This document shows, piece after piece, positions 14,975 through 23,783 of a stretch of DNA of 46,212 nucleotides. The DNA lies in contig CAZWSX010000042.1 in NCBI GenBank assembly GCA_964636985.1, positions 1 to 46,212 on the forward strand. The letters run 5' to 3'. Numbering within the stretch: position 1 is the first letter of the stretch; every line of letters begins with the position of its first letter. This DNA is from CAZWSX01 sp964636985. GTDB taxonomy: Bacteria; Planctomycetota; Planctomycetia; Pirellulales; Pirellulaceae. The notes under the pieces are model-generated. The model was not told the DNA's origin. It saw nothing but the letters and a program-made list of their open reading frames with translations, and made no database searches. The translations under genes and the position numbers were made by a program.

Positions 14975-17047
14975 ATGCCCAACCGTTTGGCGCACGAAAC
15001 CAGTCCGTATTTACTTCAGCACCAGAACAACCCGGTCGACTGGCATCCGTGGGGCGCGGAGGCGCTCGAAAAGGCGAAGGAGCAGAATAAGCCGATCTTT
15101 TTGTCGATTGGCTACTCCGCTTGCCACTGGTGCCACGTGATGGAGCACGAGAGTTTTGAGAACGACGAGATCGCCGGACTGATCAACCAGTGGTTCGTGC
15201 CGATCAAGGTCGACCGCGAGGAGCGTCCCGACCTCGACCAGATTTACATGCACGCTGTTCAGCTCATGACGGGCCGCGGCGGGTGGCCGATGTCGGTCTT
15301 CCTCACGCCGGAACTCAAACCCTTTTACGGCGGGACTTACTGGCCGCCTCGCGACAGCCGCGGGATGCCCGGGTTCAATCGGATTTTGGCGGCAGTGCAC
15401 GACGCGTGGGAGAACCGCCGCGAACAAGCAATTGCTCAGGCGGCGGAACTAACTCGGCACATCGAAGCAGGCGAGACCGCCGAGGCATCGGATCGCGAGC
15501 CAAGCCTGGAACTGTTGCGTGGCGCCGAAGCGAAGCTCGAACGGACGTTTGATTACACCTGGGGCGGCTTCGGCGGCGCGCCGAAGTTCCCCCACACCAT
15601 GGATTTGCAGCTCTTGCTGCGGCTGTGGAAGCGCCGACCCCGCGCGGCGGTGCTCGATATGGTGAAGCTCTCGCTCGACAAGATGGCCGCCGGCGGGATG
15701 TACGACCAGCTCGGCGGAGGCTTTGCACGCTATAGCGTTGACGAGCGGTGGTTGATCCCGCACTTCGAAAAGATGCTCTACGACAACGCGCTGTTGGCGA
15801 ATGTCTACCTGGAAGCGTGGCAAGTGACGGGCGAAGCCCGCTACCAGACGATTGTCCGCGAGACGCTCGATTACATCTTGCGCGAGATGACGGACGAGCA
15901 GGGAGGCTTTCACAGCGCCGAGGACGCCGATAGCGAAGGGGAAGAGGGGAAGTTCTATGTTTGGACTCCGTCCCAGATTGAGGAGGTGCTTGGCAAAAAC
16001 GACGCGGAACTCTTCTGCTGGGTATACGACGTCAGCGAGCAAGGCAACTTCGAGCACGGCACCAGTGCGCTCAACTTGCCGAAGACGATCAAACAATGCG
16101 CGTCGCTACGCGGTATGGATGAGGGGGAACTTGCCAAGAAGTTGGCAGTGAGTCGCGAGAAGCTCTTGAAGACTCGTAATCAGCGGATCCGCCCCGGCAA
16201 GGACGACAAGATCCTGGTCAACTGGAACGCGCTGATGATCGATGCGATGGCCAATGCGGGGCGCGCTCTGGATGAGCCGCGCTACGCCGTGGCAGCCGTC
16301 CGTGCCGCCGACTTCATCCTCAAGACGATGCGCGACGAGCGCGGGCGATTGCTCCACAGTTACAGGGCCGGGCAAGCGAAGTTCTCGGCGTATCTCGACG
16401 ACTACTCGGGCATGGCCCATGCGCTCGTCTCGCTGCATCAAGCGACGCTCGACGAGCGTTGGCTGTCAGCGGCCGTCGAATTTGCCGAGACGATGCTCAA
16501 GCACTTCGCCGATCCTGGCGGCGAAGCGTTCTATTTCACGGCTGACGACCATGAGCAGCTGATCACCCGCAACAAGGACTTGATGGACAACGCTGTCCCA
16601 AGCGGCAATTCGTTGGCGGCGATGGCGCTGTTGCGATTGTCGAAGTTGACCAATCGCGAGGACTTTGTCATCGCGGCGCAGGGCTGCTTCACGGCGGCGC
16701 AGGGAATTATGGAGCGAGCGCCCAACGCGGCGGGGCAAATGCTGGTGGCGCTCGATTGGTACCTGGCGGAAGGCTGCGAACTGGTTTTAACAGGCGACCT
16801 GATCTCGCGCGAGATTGTCATGGCTCGCAGAGAACTTAAAGCGGCCTGGTTGCCTCACGACGTGCTGGCCTACCGCGGCGAAGAACACACTTCCAAGTTA
16901 CAGTCGCTCGATCCACTCTTTGAAGGGCGTCCTCTGACAGGCAAGGAGCCGACGCTTTACGTCTGTCGTGGGCAAACTTGCGAGGCGCCCAAAGTTGGGT
17001 TGGCGGCGATTCGCGAGTGGCTGGGGAGCGTGAAAGCCGGGCCTTAG
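14975..17047 (+). CDS. Thioredoxin-domain protein of the DUF255/YyaL (SPATA20) family
   Basis: A 690-residue protein matching family length. The N-terminal thioredoxin-like domain (about 1-165) starts with NRLAHETSPYLLQHQNNPVD and has the motif C50-H-W-C53 within SIGYSACHWCHVMEHESF. Further family landmarks are KVDREERPDLD and GGWPMSVFLTP. The remainder (about 170-680) is an (alpha/alpha)6-barrel-like region with FAMKM-like spots such as HFEKMLYDNALL. The biochemical role is not established for bacterial members; a redox or sugar-related function is often suggested. It stands alone between the metal operon and a convergent gene. Confidence 0.95.
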   Translation: MPNRLAHETSPYLLQHQNNPVDWHPWGAEALEKAKEQNKPIFLSIGYSACHWCHVMEHESFENDEIAGLINQWFVPIKVDREERPDLDQIYMHAVQLMTGRGGWPMSVFLTPELKPFYGGTYWPPRDSRGMPGFNRILAAVHDAWENRREQAIAQAAELTRHIEAGETAEASDREPSLELLRGAEAKLERTFDYTWGGFGGAPKFPHTMDLQLLLRLWKRRPRAAVLDMVKLSLDKMAAGGMYDQLGGGFARYSVDERWLIPHFEKMLYDNALLANVYLEAWQVTGEARYQTIVRETLDYILREMTDEQGGFHSAEDADSEGEEGKFYVWTPSQIEEVLGKNDAELFCWVYDVSEQGNFEHGTSALNLPKTIKQCASLRGMDEGELAKKLAVSREKLLKTRNQRIRPGKDDKILVNWNALMIDAMANAGRALDEPRYAVAAVRAADFILKTMRDERGRLLHSYRAGQAKFSAYLDDYSGMAHALVSLHQATLDERWLSAAVEFAETMLKHFADPGGEAFYFTADDHEQLITRNKDLMDNAVPSGNSLAAMALLRLSKLTNREDFVIAAQGCFTAAQGIMERAPNAAGQMLVALDWYLAEGCELVLTGDLISREIVMARRELKAAWLPHDVLAYRGEEHTSKLQSLDPLFEGRPLTGKEPTLYVCRGQTCEAPKVGLAAIREWLGSVKAGP

Positions 17048-17116
17048 GATTTTTGCCACAGAGGGCGCAGAGAACTCAGGGGGGAGGGATGCGATTAGTT
17101 AATTGCTGGCCAGATT

Positions 17117-17155
17117 GATTAAGCGATTGATGATTGATAATTTTTGACTTGTGAA
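17117..17155. repeat. AT-richer 39-base repeat, family D, copy 1
   Basis: Matches 39568-39606 at 31 of 39 positions without gaps (GATTAA-CGA-TGA-GATTG...). It lies in the 142-base gap between convergent genes, next to a purine-rich stretch (17055-17090). Confidence 0.5.
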
Positions 17156-17189
17156 GTTCGGAAGCTTGTGTGGCGTGCGATGCTTGCGG

Positions 17190-18170
17190 TCATTTTGATT
17201 TTGCGGGCGCTGGGGCGGACTCTTCCGACGATGACTCCAAGATGTGCACTGCGTCGTCGTAGGCGACTGCTGGATCGTAGTCGGCGTTGCTGTGGAGGCA
17301 CGCGGCGAATTGGAGTTGAAGCTTCTCGCCAGGTGCCACTGTTACGACACTGGGTTCACCTTGCTTCATGGCGGCGCGGCCAAAAGGGTTGGCGACCATT
17401 AGCCCGTAGTCGCGATTGTGCCACCAGGAGGGCCGGAAGTTCTTGGGGCCGGCGAACAGGGTGATGCCGGCACGCTTGCCATCGATCGTTCTCGCGTAGT
17501 CGCACCAGGCTGCGGGTCGGCCCCAGGTCTTGGCCGCCGTGACAAGTCCGCTGGCGCTTTTGATTTCGCCGCCGTTCTTTTCGATGAGCGGGGTCGCCAT
17601 CCGTACGCCCAAGCCCATCTCTTCCTGGTCGCCGAATCTTAGGCCCTCGGCGCCGGCCACAAGTTCGGCCTTCCAAACAATCAGCCATGACGAGGCACCA
17701 TGGACGATGGCGAAGTCGCATGTGAGCTGCGCGAGTTCTTTCGCATCGCCGGCGACCAACCGCGACAACGTTGCGAATCGAATTTGCTTTTCCGAAACGC
17801 GGGGCGCCTCGACGAACTTGATGTGTTCGATGGTCCCTTTGTTGCGCCAAAAATCTTGGCCGTTGATATCGCCAAACCCCAGCCAGAGGCCAGGGTGCAT
17901 CGTATCGTGATCGACGGCGTCGGTCCCCGCGACCGGTGGATTCGGGCGGGTCACGCGCGATCCGCTTGGAGCGTAAAGGTTCGCAAAATAGGGACGAAGG
18001 ATTTTCTCATCGCGATAGACGAACTCTCCCACCGGCTGGCCATCGTGCGAAATTACCAAACGGCCGGGCGTCTCGTTCACTTGAAACTGCGCCAGGGCAT
18101 GCGACCCCGGCACAAGAGATAGCCAAGCGATCGCGACGACAACGGCACTGGCACGGTACATGGCACTCAT
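17190..18170 (-). CDS. Exported PmoA-like protein (DUF6807 family)
   Basis: A 326-residue protein from the ATG at 18170 (or 323 from 18161). The signal peptide is followed by a body typical of the planctomycete 'methane oxygenase PmoA' family: PVGEFVYRDEKILRPYFANL, HDTMHPGLWLGFGDINGQDFWRNKG, ITLFAGPKNFRPSWWHNRDYGLMVANPFGR. Despite the family name there is no evidence of methane oxidation. Members are extracytoplasmic proteins frequent in genomes that degrade complex sugars. The 16 codons before the ATG lack signal character and were left out. Confidence 0.88.
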   Translation of the reverse strand: MSAMYRASAVVVAIAWLSLVPGSHALAQFQVNETPGRLVISHDGQPVGEFVYRDEKILRPYFANLYAPSGSRVTRPNPPVAGTDAVDHDTMHPGLWLGFGDINGQDFWRNKGTIEHIKFVEAPRVSEKQIRFATLSRLVAGDAKELAQLTCDFAIVHGASSWLIVWKAELVAGAEGLRFGDQEEMGLGVRMATPLIEKNGGEIKSASGLVTAAKTWGRPAAWCDYARTIDGKRAGITLFAGPKNFRPSWWHNRDYGLMVANPFGRAAMKQGEPSVVTVAPGEKLQLQFAACLHSNADYDPAVAYDDAVHILESSSEESAPAPAKSK

Positions 18171-18313
18171 CCCGTCAACGGATTCGGACAATGTCTCACA
18201 CCATCCTCCACGCGGCAAAGGATGTCAATCGATAGCGGACTAGTGCTCTCGTTCAGGCGCTGCTCCGATCGTCGTGTTATAGTCAGGCTTCATCTGAGTC
18301 ACGCCCCCACTTT

Positions 18314-18335
18314 GTGCGACTCCGGGGAGTCGCAC
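18314..18335 (+). promoter_or_regulatory. Perfect hairpin just upstream of the SDR ribosome binding site
   Basis: GTGCGACTCC (18314-18323) and GGAGTCGCAC (18326-18335) are exact reverse complements separated by GG. The ribosome binding site GAGGAG follows at 18339-18344 and the ATG at 18354. It may influence translation or mRNA stability, or be an operator. Confidence 0.4.
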
Positions 18336-18353
18336 CGCGAGGAGTCATTGCCG

Positions 18354-19133
18354 ATGTCGCAGCCACAAGTCGCTCTTGTCACGGGCGGGGGAACCGGAGT
18401 TGGCCAGGCCACCGTGTTGCGATTGGCCAAGTTGGGCTGGCGAATGGTTGTCAACTATTCGCGCTCACGCGCCGATGCCGCACAGACGGTGGAGCAAGCA
18501 AACCAAGCCGGAGGCGAGGCCATTGCCGTGAGTGCCGACGTCGCTGACGATAGCCAGTGTCGGCGGATGGTGGCCGAGGCAGTCGATCGCTGGAAACGGA
18601 TCGACTTGCTGGTGCACTGCGCGGGGACCACCGACTTTATTCCTTTTCACAACCTGGACCAGGTCACCGACGATGTCTGGGAGCGGTTGATGAAAGTGAA
18701 TGTGGTAGGAGCCTTTCACTGCGCGCGGGCCGTTCGCGAGCCGATGATGGCTAGTGGTGGCGGGCAGATTATCAACGTCAGTAGCGTGGCCGCACTGCTT
18801 GGGCAGGGGAGTTCGATTCCTTATTGCGCCTCGAAGGCTGCACTCGACAATCTAACAGTTGCGTTAGCTCGGACGTTCGCCCCGAAGATCCGCGTGAACG
18901 GAATCGCCCCAGGTTTCATCGCCAATCGCTGGACTCAAGCGGGGTTGGGAGAACGTTACGAAACGATTAAGGGAGCTTATGAAAAGACGTTGCCGCTCAA
19001 GCAAGTTTGCACGCCGGACGACGTTGCGGCCGCGATTTTGAGTCTTGTGACGGGGAGCCACCTGATCACGGGACAAACTCTAGTAGTAGATGGGGGAATG
19101 ATGATCGCGGGCTACCAAATCAAGTTCGACTAA
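18354..19133 (+). CDS. Short-chain dehydrogenase/reductase (SDR) family oxidoreductase
   Basis: A 259-residue classical SDR: nucleotide loop TGGGTGVG (10-17), HCAG (88-91), N116, the catalytic serine in NVSS (about 143-144), Y157 and K161 (YCASK), and VNGIAPGF. The VVNYSRSR stretch after beta2 (Asn-Tyr-Ser-Arg) suggests NADP(H) preference. Closest in style to 3-oxoacyl-ACP reductase or glucose-dehydrogenase-like SDRs; the substrate cannot be told. The start at 18354 was chosen for GAGGAG nine bases upstream and for the standard N-terminus; the frame stays open 44 codons further. Confidence 0.92.
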   Translation: MSQPQVALVTGGGTGVGQATVLRLAKLGWRMVVNYSRSRADAAQTVEQANQAGGEAIAVSADVADDSQCRRMVAEAVDRWKRIDLLVHCAGTTDFIPFHNLDQVTDDVWERLMKVNVVGAFHCARAVREPMMASGGGQIINVSSVAALLGQGSSIPYCASKAALDNLTVALARTFAPKIRVNGIAPGFIANRWTQAGLGERYETIKGAYEKTLPLKQVCTPDDVAAAILSLVTGSHLITGQTLVVDGGMMIAGYQIKFD

Positions 19134-19278
19134 GTCGATCACCTGCGAATAAATGCCATCCCCCCGCGAGTAGTAAGTGCTGAGCCTATTCGCACATTTC
19201 CAATATGGCGACCCCGTGCACAGCGGGTGATAATAGTCGCGCTTTGTTGGGCGAAAGACCTTAGTTTCCCAGGGGGGG

Positions 19279-19709
19279 ATTATGTCGCAAAGAAGCGTAC
19301 ACATTCTCGATCAGTTTCTGCATGACCTGGGAACAGGGAAGTCTCCCGATTTGGAATCTGCCGCGCGCTCGCTTCACGAGACTGATCGTGGTGATATGTT
19401 GCCCATCATGATTCGCCGGCATGCCATCCAGGCGCGTCAGAGCGGCCGCGAGCCGGTACTGGAAGAATATCAATTTGCGAGCGAGTGGCTGCCGCTGGAT
19501 CGCTTGCAGGACCTTATCAAAACGAACAATGCCGACCTCAAGGAAGAGATCGAAACGAATCTTCGTTCGGCTTGGGACACTTCGCAGCGGACGCGGGATG
19601 GAGTCGTCGAACCGCCGCCGAATCTGTTGCCGATCGACTCCCTTTCGTGGATGCCTCCCAACAAGATCGGCAAGTTCGAGATTGGTTCGGTCTTGGGGCG
19701 CGGGTCGTT
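19279..19709 (+). repeat. Copy 1 of a 431-bp perfect direct repeat
   Basis: Identical to 21221-21651. It begins three bases before the start codon of the first tandem kinase and ends inside the glycine loop. Beyond it the genes diverge. Confidence 0.95.
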
Positions 19710-21216
19710 CGGAATCGTGCTCGAGGGAACGGACGCCGTCCTTAACCGCCGAGTCGCCATCAAGATTCCGCGCGACGCCACTCGCAGCCACGCGGATTTT
19801 GTGGCCGAAGCAAGAGCGAACGCGTCTCTTTCCCACCCCAGCGTTATCCCCTTGCTCGAGTTTGGCACCGACAGTGAATTGGGAATCCCTTTCTTGGTGT
19901 TCCCTTTTGTCGAGGGGGGCGATCTGGGAAGGATGATCGAGAAAAGCGCGCCGCTAAGCCCGAGTGTGGCCGCGCGTTTGATTATCGATATCGCCGGCGC
20001 GATCCAGCACGCCCACTCCCGCGATCTTTACCATCGCGACCTGAAACCAAGAAACATCTTGATCGACACCAGCGGGCGGGCCTTTGTGTCGGACTTCGGC
20101 TTGTCGATCCATGTAGCTGCGCAGCGGAAACAACGCAACGAAATCGCGGGAACGCCTGCTTATATGGCGCCCGAGCAGATCCGCGGCGAGACGGAGTCGC
20201 TGGATGGCCGGAGCGACGTTTGGGCTTTAGGCGTCATCCTTTACGAACTGCTTGGGAACCGAAGACCGTTCAAAGGCGAAACATCGGAAGAGTTGCGCAG
20301 CGCGATTCTGAATCATTCTCCCCGCCCGCTGACGCAGTTTGCTTCGCAAGTTCCGACGGAACTGGACGAACTCTGTCGCCGTTGCCTTAAGCGCTCGCCG
20401 GAAGATCGTTTCGCTTCGTCGGGTGAATTGGCATCTGCGCTGCAATCGTGGCTCGCCGACTACGAAGATACTCGCGTATCGCGCAAAGTAGAGCCAAATA
20501 AGCCCAACCGCTCGACCTTGGTTTGGCGGTACGCCGCGGCAGCAGTCATTTTGGCCATCGTTGCGCTTGCTTTAGCGGTACCGGCAATGAAAAGTTCACC
20601 ATTGCCGCCGCCCCCCGGATTCGAGCGCCTCTTAAAGGCCGAACCGGAATACCTGGCTTGGCCGGTGGATTCGAAATTGACTCATCAAGCACTCGACTTG
20701 CAGGCAGGTCGCCTCCACTTGGCTTCCGACAATTTCGCAATCGCGAAAATTGCTACCGATGACGTTGGGACTTTTCGTCTCCAGGCGAATTGTCAAAGTT
20801 TCGATTCTGGAAGGTGCGGGTTTGTATGGGGTTGGCAGGAAAAACCCAATGATCCGGCAACAAGGATCTGCCAAGCGCTCTATGTTCAAGACTACGCGCA
20901 AACATCCGAACAAACCGATGTCATGCTCATCTGGGCCGATCTGGAGTACAACACGCAGATGCACAGGTTCAGCAGCACGTTTGAGCTGGGCGGCTATGTG
21001 ATTTCGGAATTAGGAAAGGGGCCCAATTCCCTTCACTTTCGAATTGAGGGTGGACAACCCACAGACATAACTTGGCGGGGAAAACCAATTGCGATAGGAG
21101 CCCCTTCGCCGAAATTCTATAAGATTACGCCACAAAAGAGCATTGGTGCCATTGGCTTTCTTGTTGAAAAGACTTCCGCAATGATCGACAACGTGTCTAT
21201 CTCCCACTTGAAATAG
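19282..21216 (+). CDS. Transmembrane Ser/Thr protein kinase, tandem copy 1
   Basis: A 644-residue protein. The N-terminal helical region (1-125) is followed by the kinase domain (132-392): GRGSFGIV loop (139-146), K161, HRDLKPRN (251-258), DFG (271-273), GTPAYMAPEQ (290-299). A transmembrane segment lies at about 415-435. The extracytoplasmic C-terminal domain (about 445-644) is beta-rich, with FVWGW and YNTQ landmarks shared with copy 2, suggestive of a jelly-roll sensor. GGGGGGGA precedes the ATG by a few bases. It leads a cluster of two kinases and one or two small genes. The signal and targets are unknown. Confidence 0.94.
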   Translation: MSQRSVHILDQFLHDLGTGKSPDLESAARSLHETDRGDMLPIMIRRHAIQARQSGREPVLEEYQFASEWLPLDRLQDLIKTNNADLKEEIETNLRSAWDTSQRTRDGVVEPPPNLLPIDSLSWMPPNKIGKFEIGSVLGRGSFGIVLEGTDAVLNRRVAIKIPRDATRSHADFVAEARANASLSHPSVIPLLEFGTDSELGIPFLVFPFVEGGDLGRMIEKSAPLSPSVAARLIIDIAGAIQHAHSRDLYHRDLKPRNILIDTSGRAFVSDFGLSIHVAAQRKQRNEIAGTPAYMAPEQIRGETESLDGRSDVWALGVILYELLGNRRPFKGETSEELRSAILNHSPRPLTQFASQVPTELDELCRRCLKRSPEDRFASSGELASALQSWLADYEDTRVSRKVEPNKPNRSTLVWRYAAAAVILAIVALALAVPAMKSSPLPPPPGFERLLKAEPEYLAWPVDSKLTHQALDLQAGRLHLASDNFAIAKIATDDVGTFRLQANCQSFDSGRCGFVWGWQEKPNDPATRICQALYVQDYAQTSEQTDVMLIWADLEYNTQMHRFSSTFELGGYVISELGKGPNSLHFRIEGGQPTDITWRGKPIAIGAPSPKFYKITPQKSIGAIGFLVEKTSAMIDNVSISHLK

Positions 21217-21220
21217 TCGT

Positions 21221-21651
21221 ATTATGTCGCAAAGAAGCGTACACATTCTCGATCAGTTTCTGCATGACCTGGGAACAGGGAAGTCTCCCGATTTGGAATC
21301 TGCCGCGCGCTCGCTTCACGAGACTGATCGTGGTGATATGTTGCCCATCATGATTCGCCGGCATGCCATCCAGGCGCGTCAGAGCGGCCGCGAGCCGGTA
21401 CTGGAAGAATATCAATTTGCGAGCGAGTGGCTGCCGCTGGATCGCTTGCAGGACCTTATCAAAACGAACAATGCCGACCTCAAGGAAGAGATCGAAACGA
21501 ATCTTCGTTCGGCTTGGGACACTTCGCAGCGGACGCGGGATGGAGTCGTCGAACCGCCGCCGAATCTGTTGCCGATCGACTCCCTTTCGTGGATGCCTCC
21601 CAACAAGATCGGCAAGTTCGAGATTGGTTCGGTCTTGGGGCGCGGGTCGTT
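21221..21651 (+). repeat. Copy 2 of a 431-bp perfect direct repeat
   Basis: Identical to 19279-19709. It starts with ATT before the ATG of the second kinase, so upstream sequence including the ribosome binding site is not shared. Confidence 0.95.
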
Positions 21652-23122
21652 TGGGATCGTGCTCGAAGGAACGGACACCGCGCTCAATCGCCGCGTTGCC
21701 ATCAAGATTCCCAGGGACGCCAGTCGCAACCATGCGGACTTCGTGGCAGAAGCGCGAGCGAATGCGGCCCTTTCGCATCCCAACATCGTCCCCCTGCTCG
21801 AATTCGGGACCGACGCCGACCTAGGGACTCCCTATCTGGTTTTCCCATTCGTAGAAGGGGGTGACCTTGCGCGCATGATCGAGACGAGCATGCCGCTAAG
21901 TCCCGGCGTTGCCGTGCGTTACATCATCGACGTCGCCAACGCCATCCAGCATGCCCATTCACGCGATCTCTATCATCGCGACTTGAAACCCAAGAATATC
22001 TTGATCGACGCCAGCGGCCGGGCCTGTGTATCCGACTTTGGCCTGTCGATGCACGTGGCGGCGCAGCGCAAGCAGCGTAACGAGTTCGCCGGAACACCCG
22101 CCTACATGGCACCCGAGCAAGTTCGCGGCGAATCGGAATCGCTCGATGGCCGGAGCGACGTGTGGGCCTTGGGCGTCGTTCTTTACGAAATGCTCTCGAA
22201 ACGCCGGCCATTCTCCGGGGGAACGCCGGAGGAGTTGCGGAATGCCATTCTGAACCATGCTCCGCGTCCCCTTACCCAGTTCGCGCGCAATGTTCCGCCC
22301 CGCCTGGACGAACTCTGCCGCCGTTGCCTTAAACGATCGCCGGAGGATCGTTTCGCTTCGTCGGGCGAACTGGCGACCGCATTGCAATCGTGGCTTACCG
22401 AGTACGAAAACGCCTCCTTGCCGCCTGAATCAGACGGAACCGCGCCGCCGAAGGCAAATCGATTCGCGGCTAGTTTGTGGTCTTTCATCCTCGCAGCGAT
22501 CAGCCTCACCATCGTTATCGGGGGAATTGGGTACATGATAGCCGCGCAGCCAAAAGAACTTGAACACCTGGCGTGGGAGAATGGCTCAACGGTCACGTTT
22601 GAACGATATACGCCTTCATTGAAACGGCTTCATCTCACATCCGATCAATTGGCGGTATGCAAGATCGGCGAAGGGACATCGACTGGCTTCCAAGTCGAGG
22701 CTGGCTTGAAACAGGTTGGTCGAGGTGCATATGGATTTGTATGGGGCTGGCATCGTTCACCAACGGATCCAAATGTCATCATCTGCCAGTCTCTTTTTGT
22801 AAACGATCATGACGAACCCAATTTTTTCCTCGAATGGGAAGAGTTGCATTACAACACGCAACTACGATACGTTCAAAACAGACGTGGGATCGGTGCTACG
22901 CCGCCACTAACGCTCTTGGATCGCGCTGGTGGTTCTGTCCAATTAACGGTTTCACCGGGAAACCCCATGGAGATTAGATGGAAAGGAAGACTGCTCGAAT
23001 TGCGGGGCGAGCCTGCCAAAAACTACCGCGTGACGCCAGAGTCGATTGTCGGACCAATAGGCTTTGCCGTGGAGAATGCTTCTGCAGAAATGAATGGCGT
23101 TTTGGTTCATCCTCTCAAATAA
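21224..23122 (+). CDS. Transmembrane Ser/Thr protein kinase, tandem copy 2
   Basis: A 632-residue paralogue of the kinase 7 bases upstream. Residues 1-142 are encoded by identical DNA. The rest of the kinase domain is roughly 80% or more identical (HRDLKPKN, DFGLSMHV, GTPAYMAPEQ). After the transmembrane segment (about 418-440) the extracytoplasmic domain is clearly divergent, although FVWGWH, YNTQ and RWKGR align with copy 1. No Shine-Dalgarno lies before its ATG, so translation may depend on coupling to copy 1. The C-terminal part is less GC-rich than the window average. Confidence 0.94.
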   Translation: MSQRSVHILDQFLHDLGTGKSPDLESAARSLHETDRGDMLPIMIRRHAIQARQSGREPVLEEYQFASEWLPLDRLQDLIKTNNADLKEEIETNLRSAWDTSQRTRDGVVEPPPNLLPIDSLSWMPPNKIGKFEIGSVLGRGSFGIVLEGTDTALNRRVAIKIPRDASRNHADFVAEARANAALSHPNIVPLLEFGTDADLGTPYLVFPFVEGGDLARMIETSMPLSPGVAVRYIIDVANAIQHAHSRDLYHRDLKPKNILIDASGRACVSDFGLSMHVAAQRKQRNEFAGTPAYMAPEQVRGESESLDGRSDVWALGVVLYEMLSKRRPFSGGTPEELRNAILNHAPRPLTQFARNVPPRLDELCRRCLKRSPEDRFASSGELATALQSWLTEYENASLPPESDGTAPPKANRFAASLWSFILAAISLTIVIGGIGYMIAAQPKELEHLAWENGSTVTFERYTPSLKRLHLTSDQLAVCKIGEGTSTGFQVEAGLKQVGRGAYGFVWGWHRSPTDPNVIICQSLFVNDHDEPNFFLEWEELHYNTQLRYVQNRRGIGATPPLTLLDRAGGSVQLTVSPGNPMEIRWKGRLLELRGEPAKNYRVTPESIVGPIGFAVENASAEMNGVLVHPLK

Positions 23123-23186
23123 AGCTATATATCTCTGAACACTTCTGTTCGACAGTATCGGTTGTTGTTGTATTGAGGCGATTATT

Positions 23187-23504
23187 ATGTCATTCACGCC
23201 AGGTATGGGAAGCGCAGTCCTAGTTGGCTCCACTGAACCAAGCGTTGTGTTACAGATCACCCCGATTGCAGCGCCTTCTGGATTTATGACCATGACGGTG
23301 ATTGTAAACGTGAACCCCGGCGAATCTTACGCCTGGAGCGGCAGTGCCCCAACTACAGGCGGACCCTACACGGCTTACGGGTTCCGAGCTAGTAGCGGAA
23401 CAGGGATAGAGAATCTCGTTCGAATCACTTATACGTACAAAAGGATGTCGGACAACTTAACGAGCCAAGATGAGGAAGGCCACACCTTCTACCTGCACAC
23501 GTGA
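23187..23504 (+). CDS. Small beta-rich protein of unknown function
   Basis: A 105-residue protein with no recognised domain and no signal peptide. It is rich in Gly/Ser/Thr and alternating hydrophobics (VLQITPIAAPSGFMTMTVIV, LVRITYTYKRM), suggesting a beta fold. GAGG lies nine bases before the ATG. It follows the second kinase by 64 bases on the same strand and is probably cotranscribed. It could be a substrate or partner of the kinases (inference only). Lower GC than the surroundings. Confidence 0.65.
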   Translation: MSFTPGMGSAVLVGSTEPSVVLQITPIAAPSGFMTMTVIVNVNPGESYAWSGSAPTTGGPYTAYGFRASSGTGIENLVRITYTYKRMSDNLTSQDEEGHTFYLHT

Positions 23505-23758
23505 TGATCCGCCGAACGAATAGAAGTTCGCCAACAGGTGAAGCGGGTGTCTCGTTCACGCCCGCGAAAGAAATAACCACTCCAAGCCGGCCTATTATCG
23601 ATGAAATGGGGCCGCCGATTAACGCGGCGTTTCGCGATCGGCATTGCGACCCCGCAACGAGAACATACCGCATTCAGTTTGCGATTCTTTCGGGATCGAA
23701 CCGAACCACTTTCGAACAATCCAAGTTCGATGCGGATGAGCGAATCCCCTTGTCTTGA
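23504..23758 (+). CDS. Possible small protein of unknown function
   Basis: An 84-codon frame whose ATG shares a base with the preceding stop (TGATG). Codon use is similar to the neighbours. Contents are polar and charged (PAKEITTPSRPIIDEMGPP) with no domain or membrane segment. The overlapping start favours a real gene, but the length and absence of recognisable homology leave it doubtful. Confidence 0.4.
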   Translation: MIRRTNRSSPTGEAGVSFTPAKEITTPSRPIIDEMGPPINAAFRDRHCDPATRTYRIQFAILSGSNRTTFEQSKFDADERIPLS

Positions 23759-23783
23759 ACCTCCGCCTTCTTAAACGGCCCTC

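Noticed and set aside
17190..18170. Methane monooxygenase function for the PmoA-like protein
   Set aside because: The family name is misleading; the protein is exported and soluble-looking, and no other methane-oxidation gene is present.
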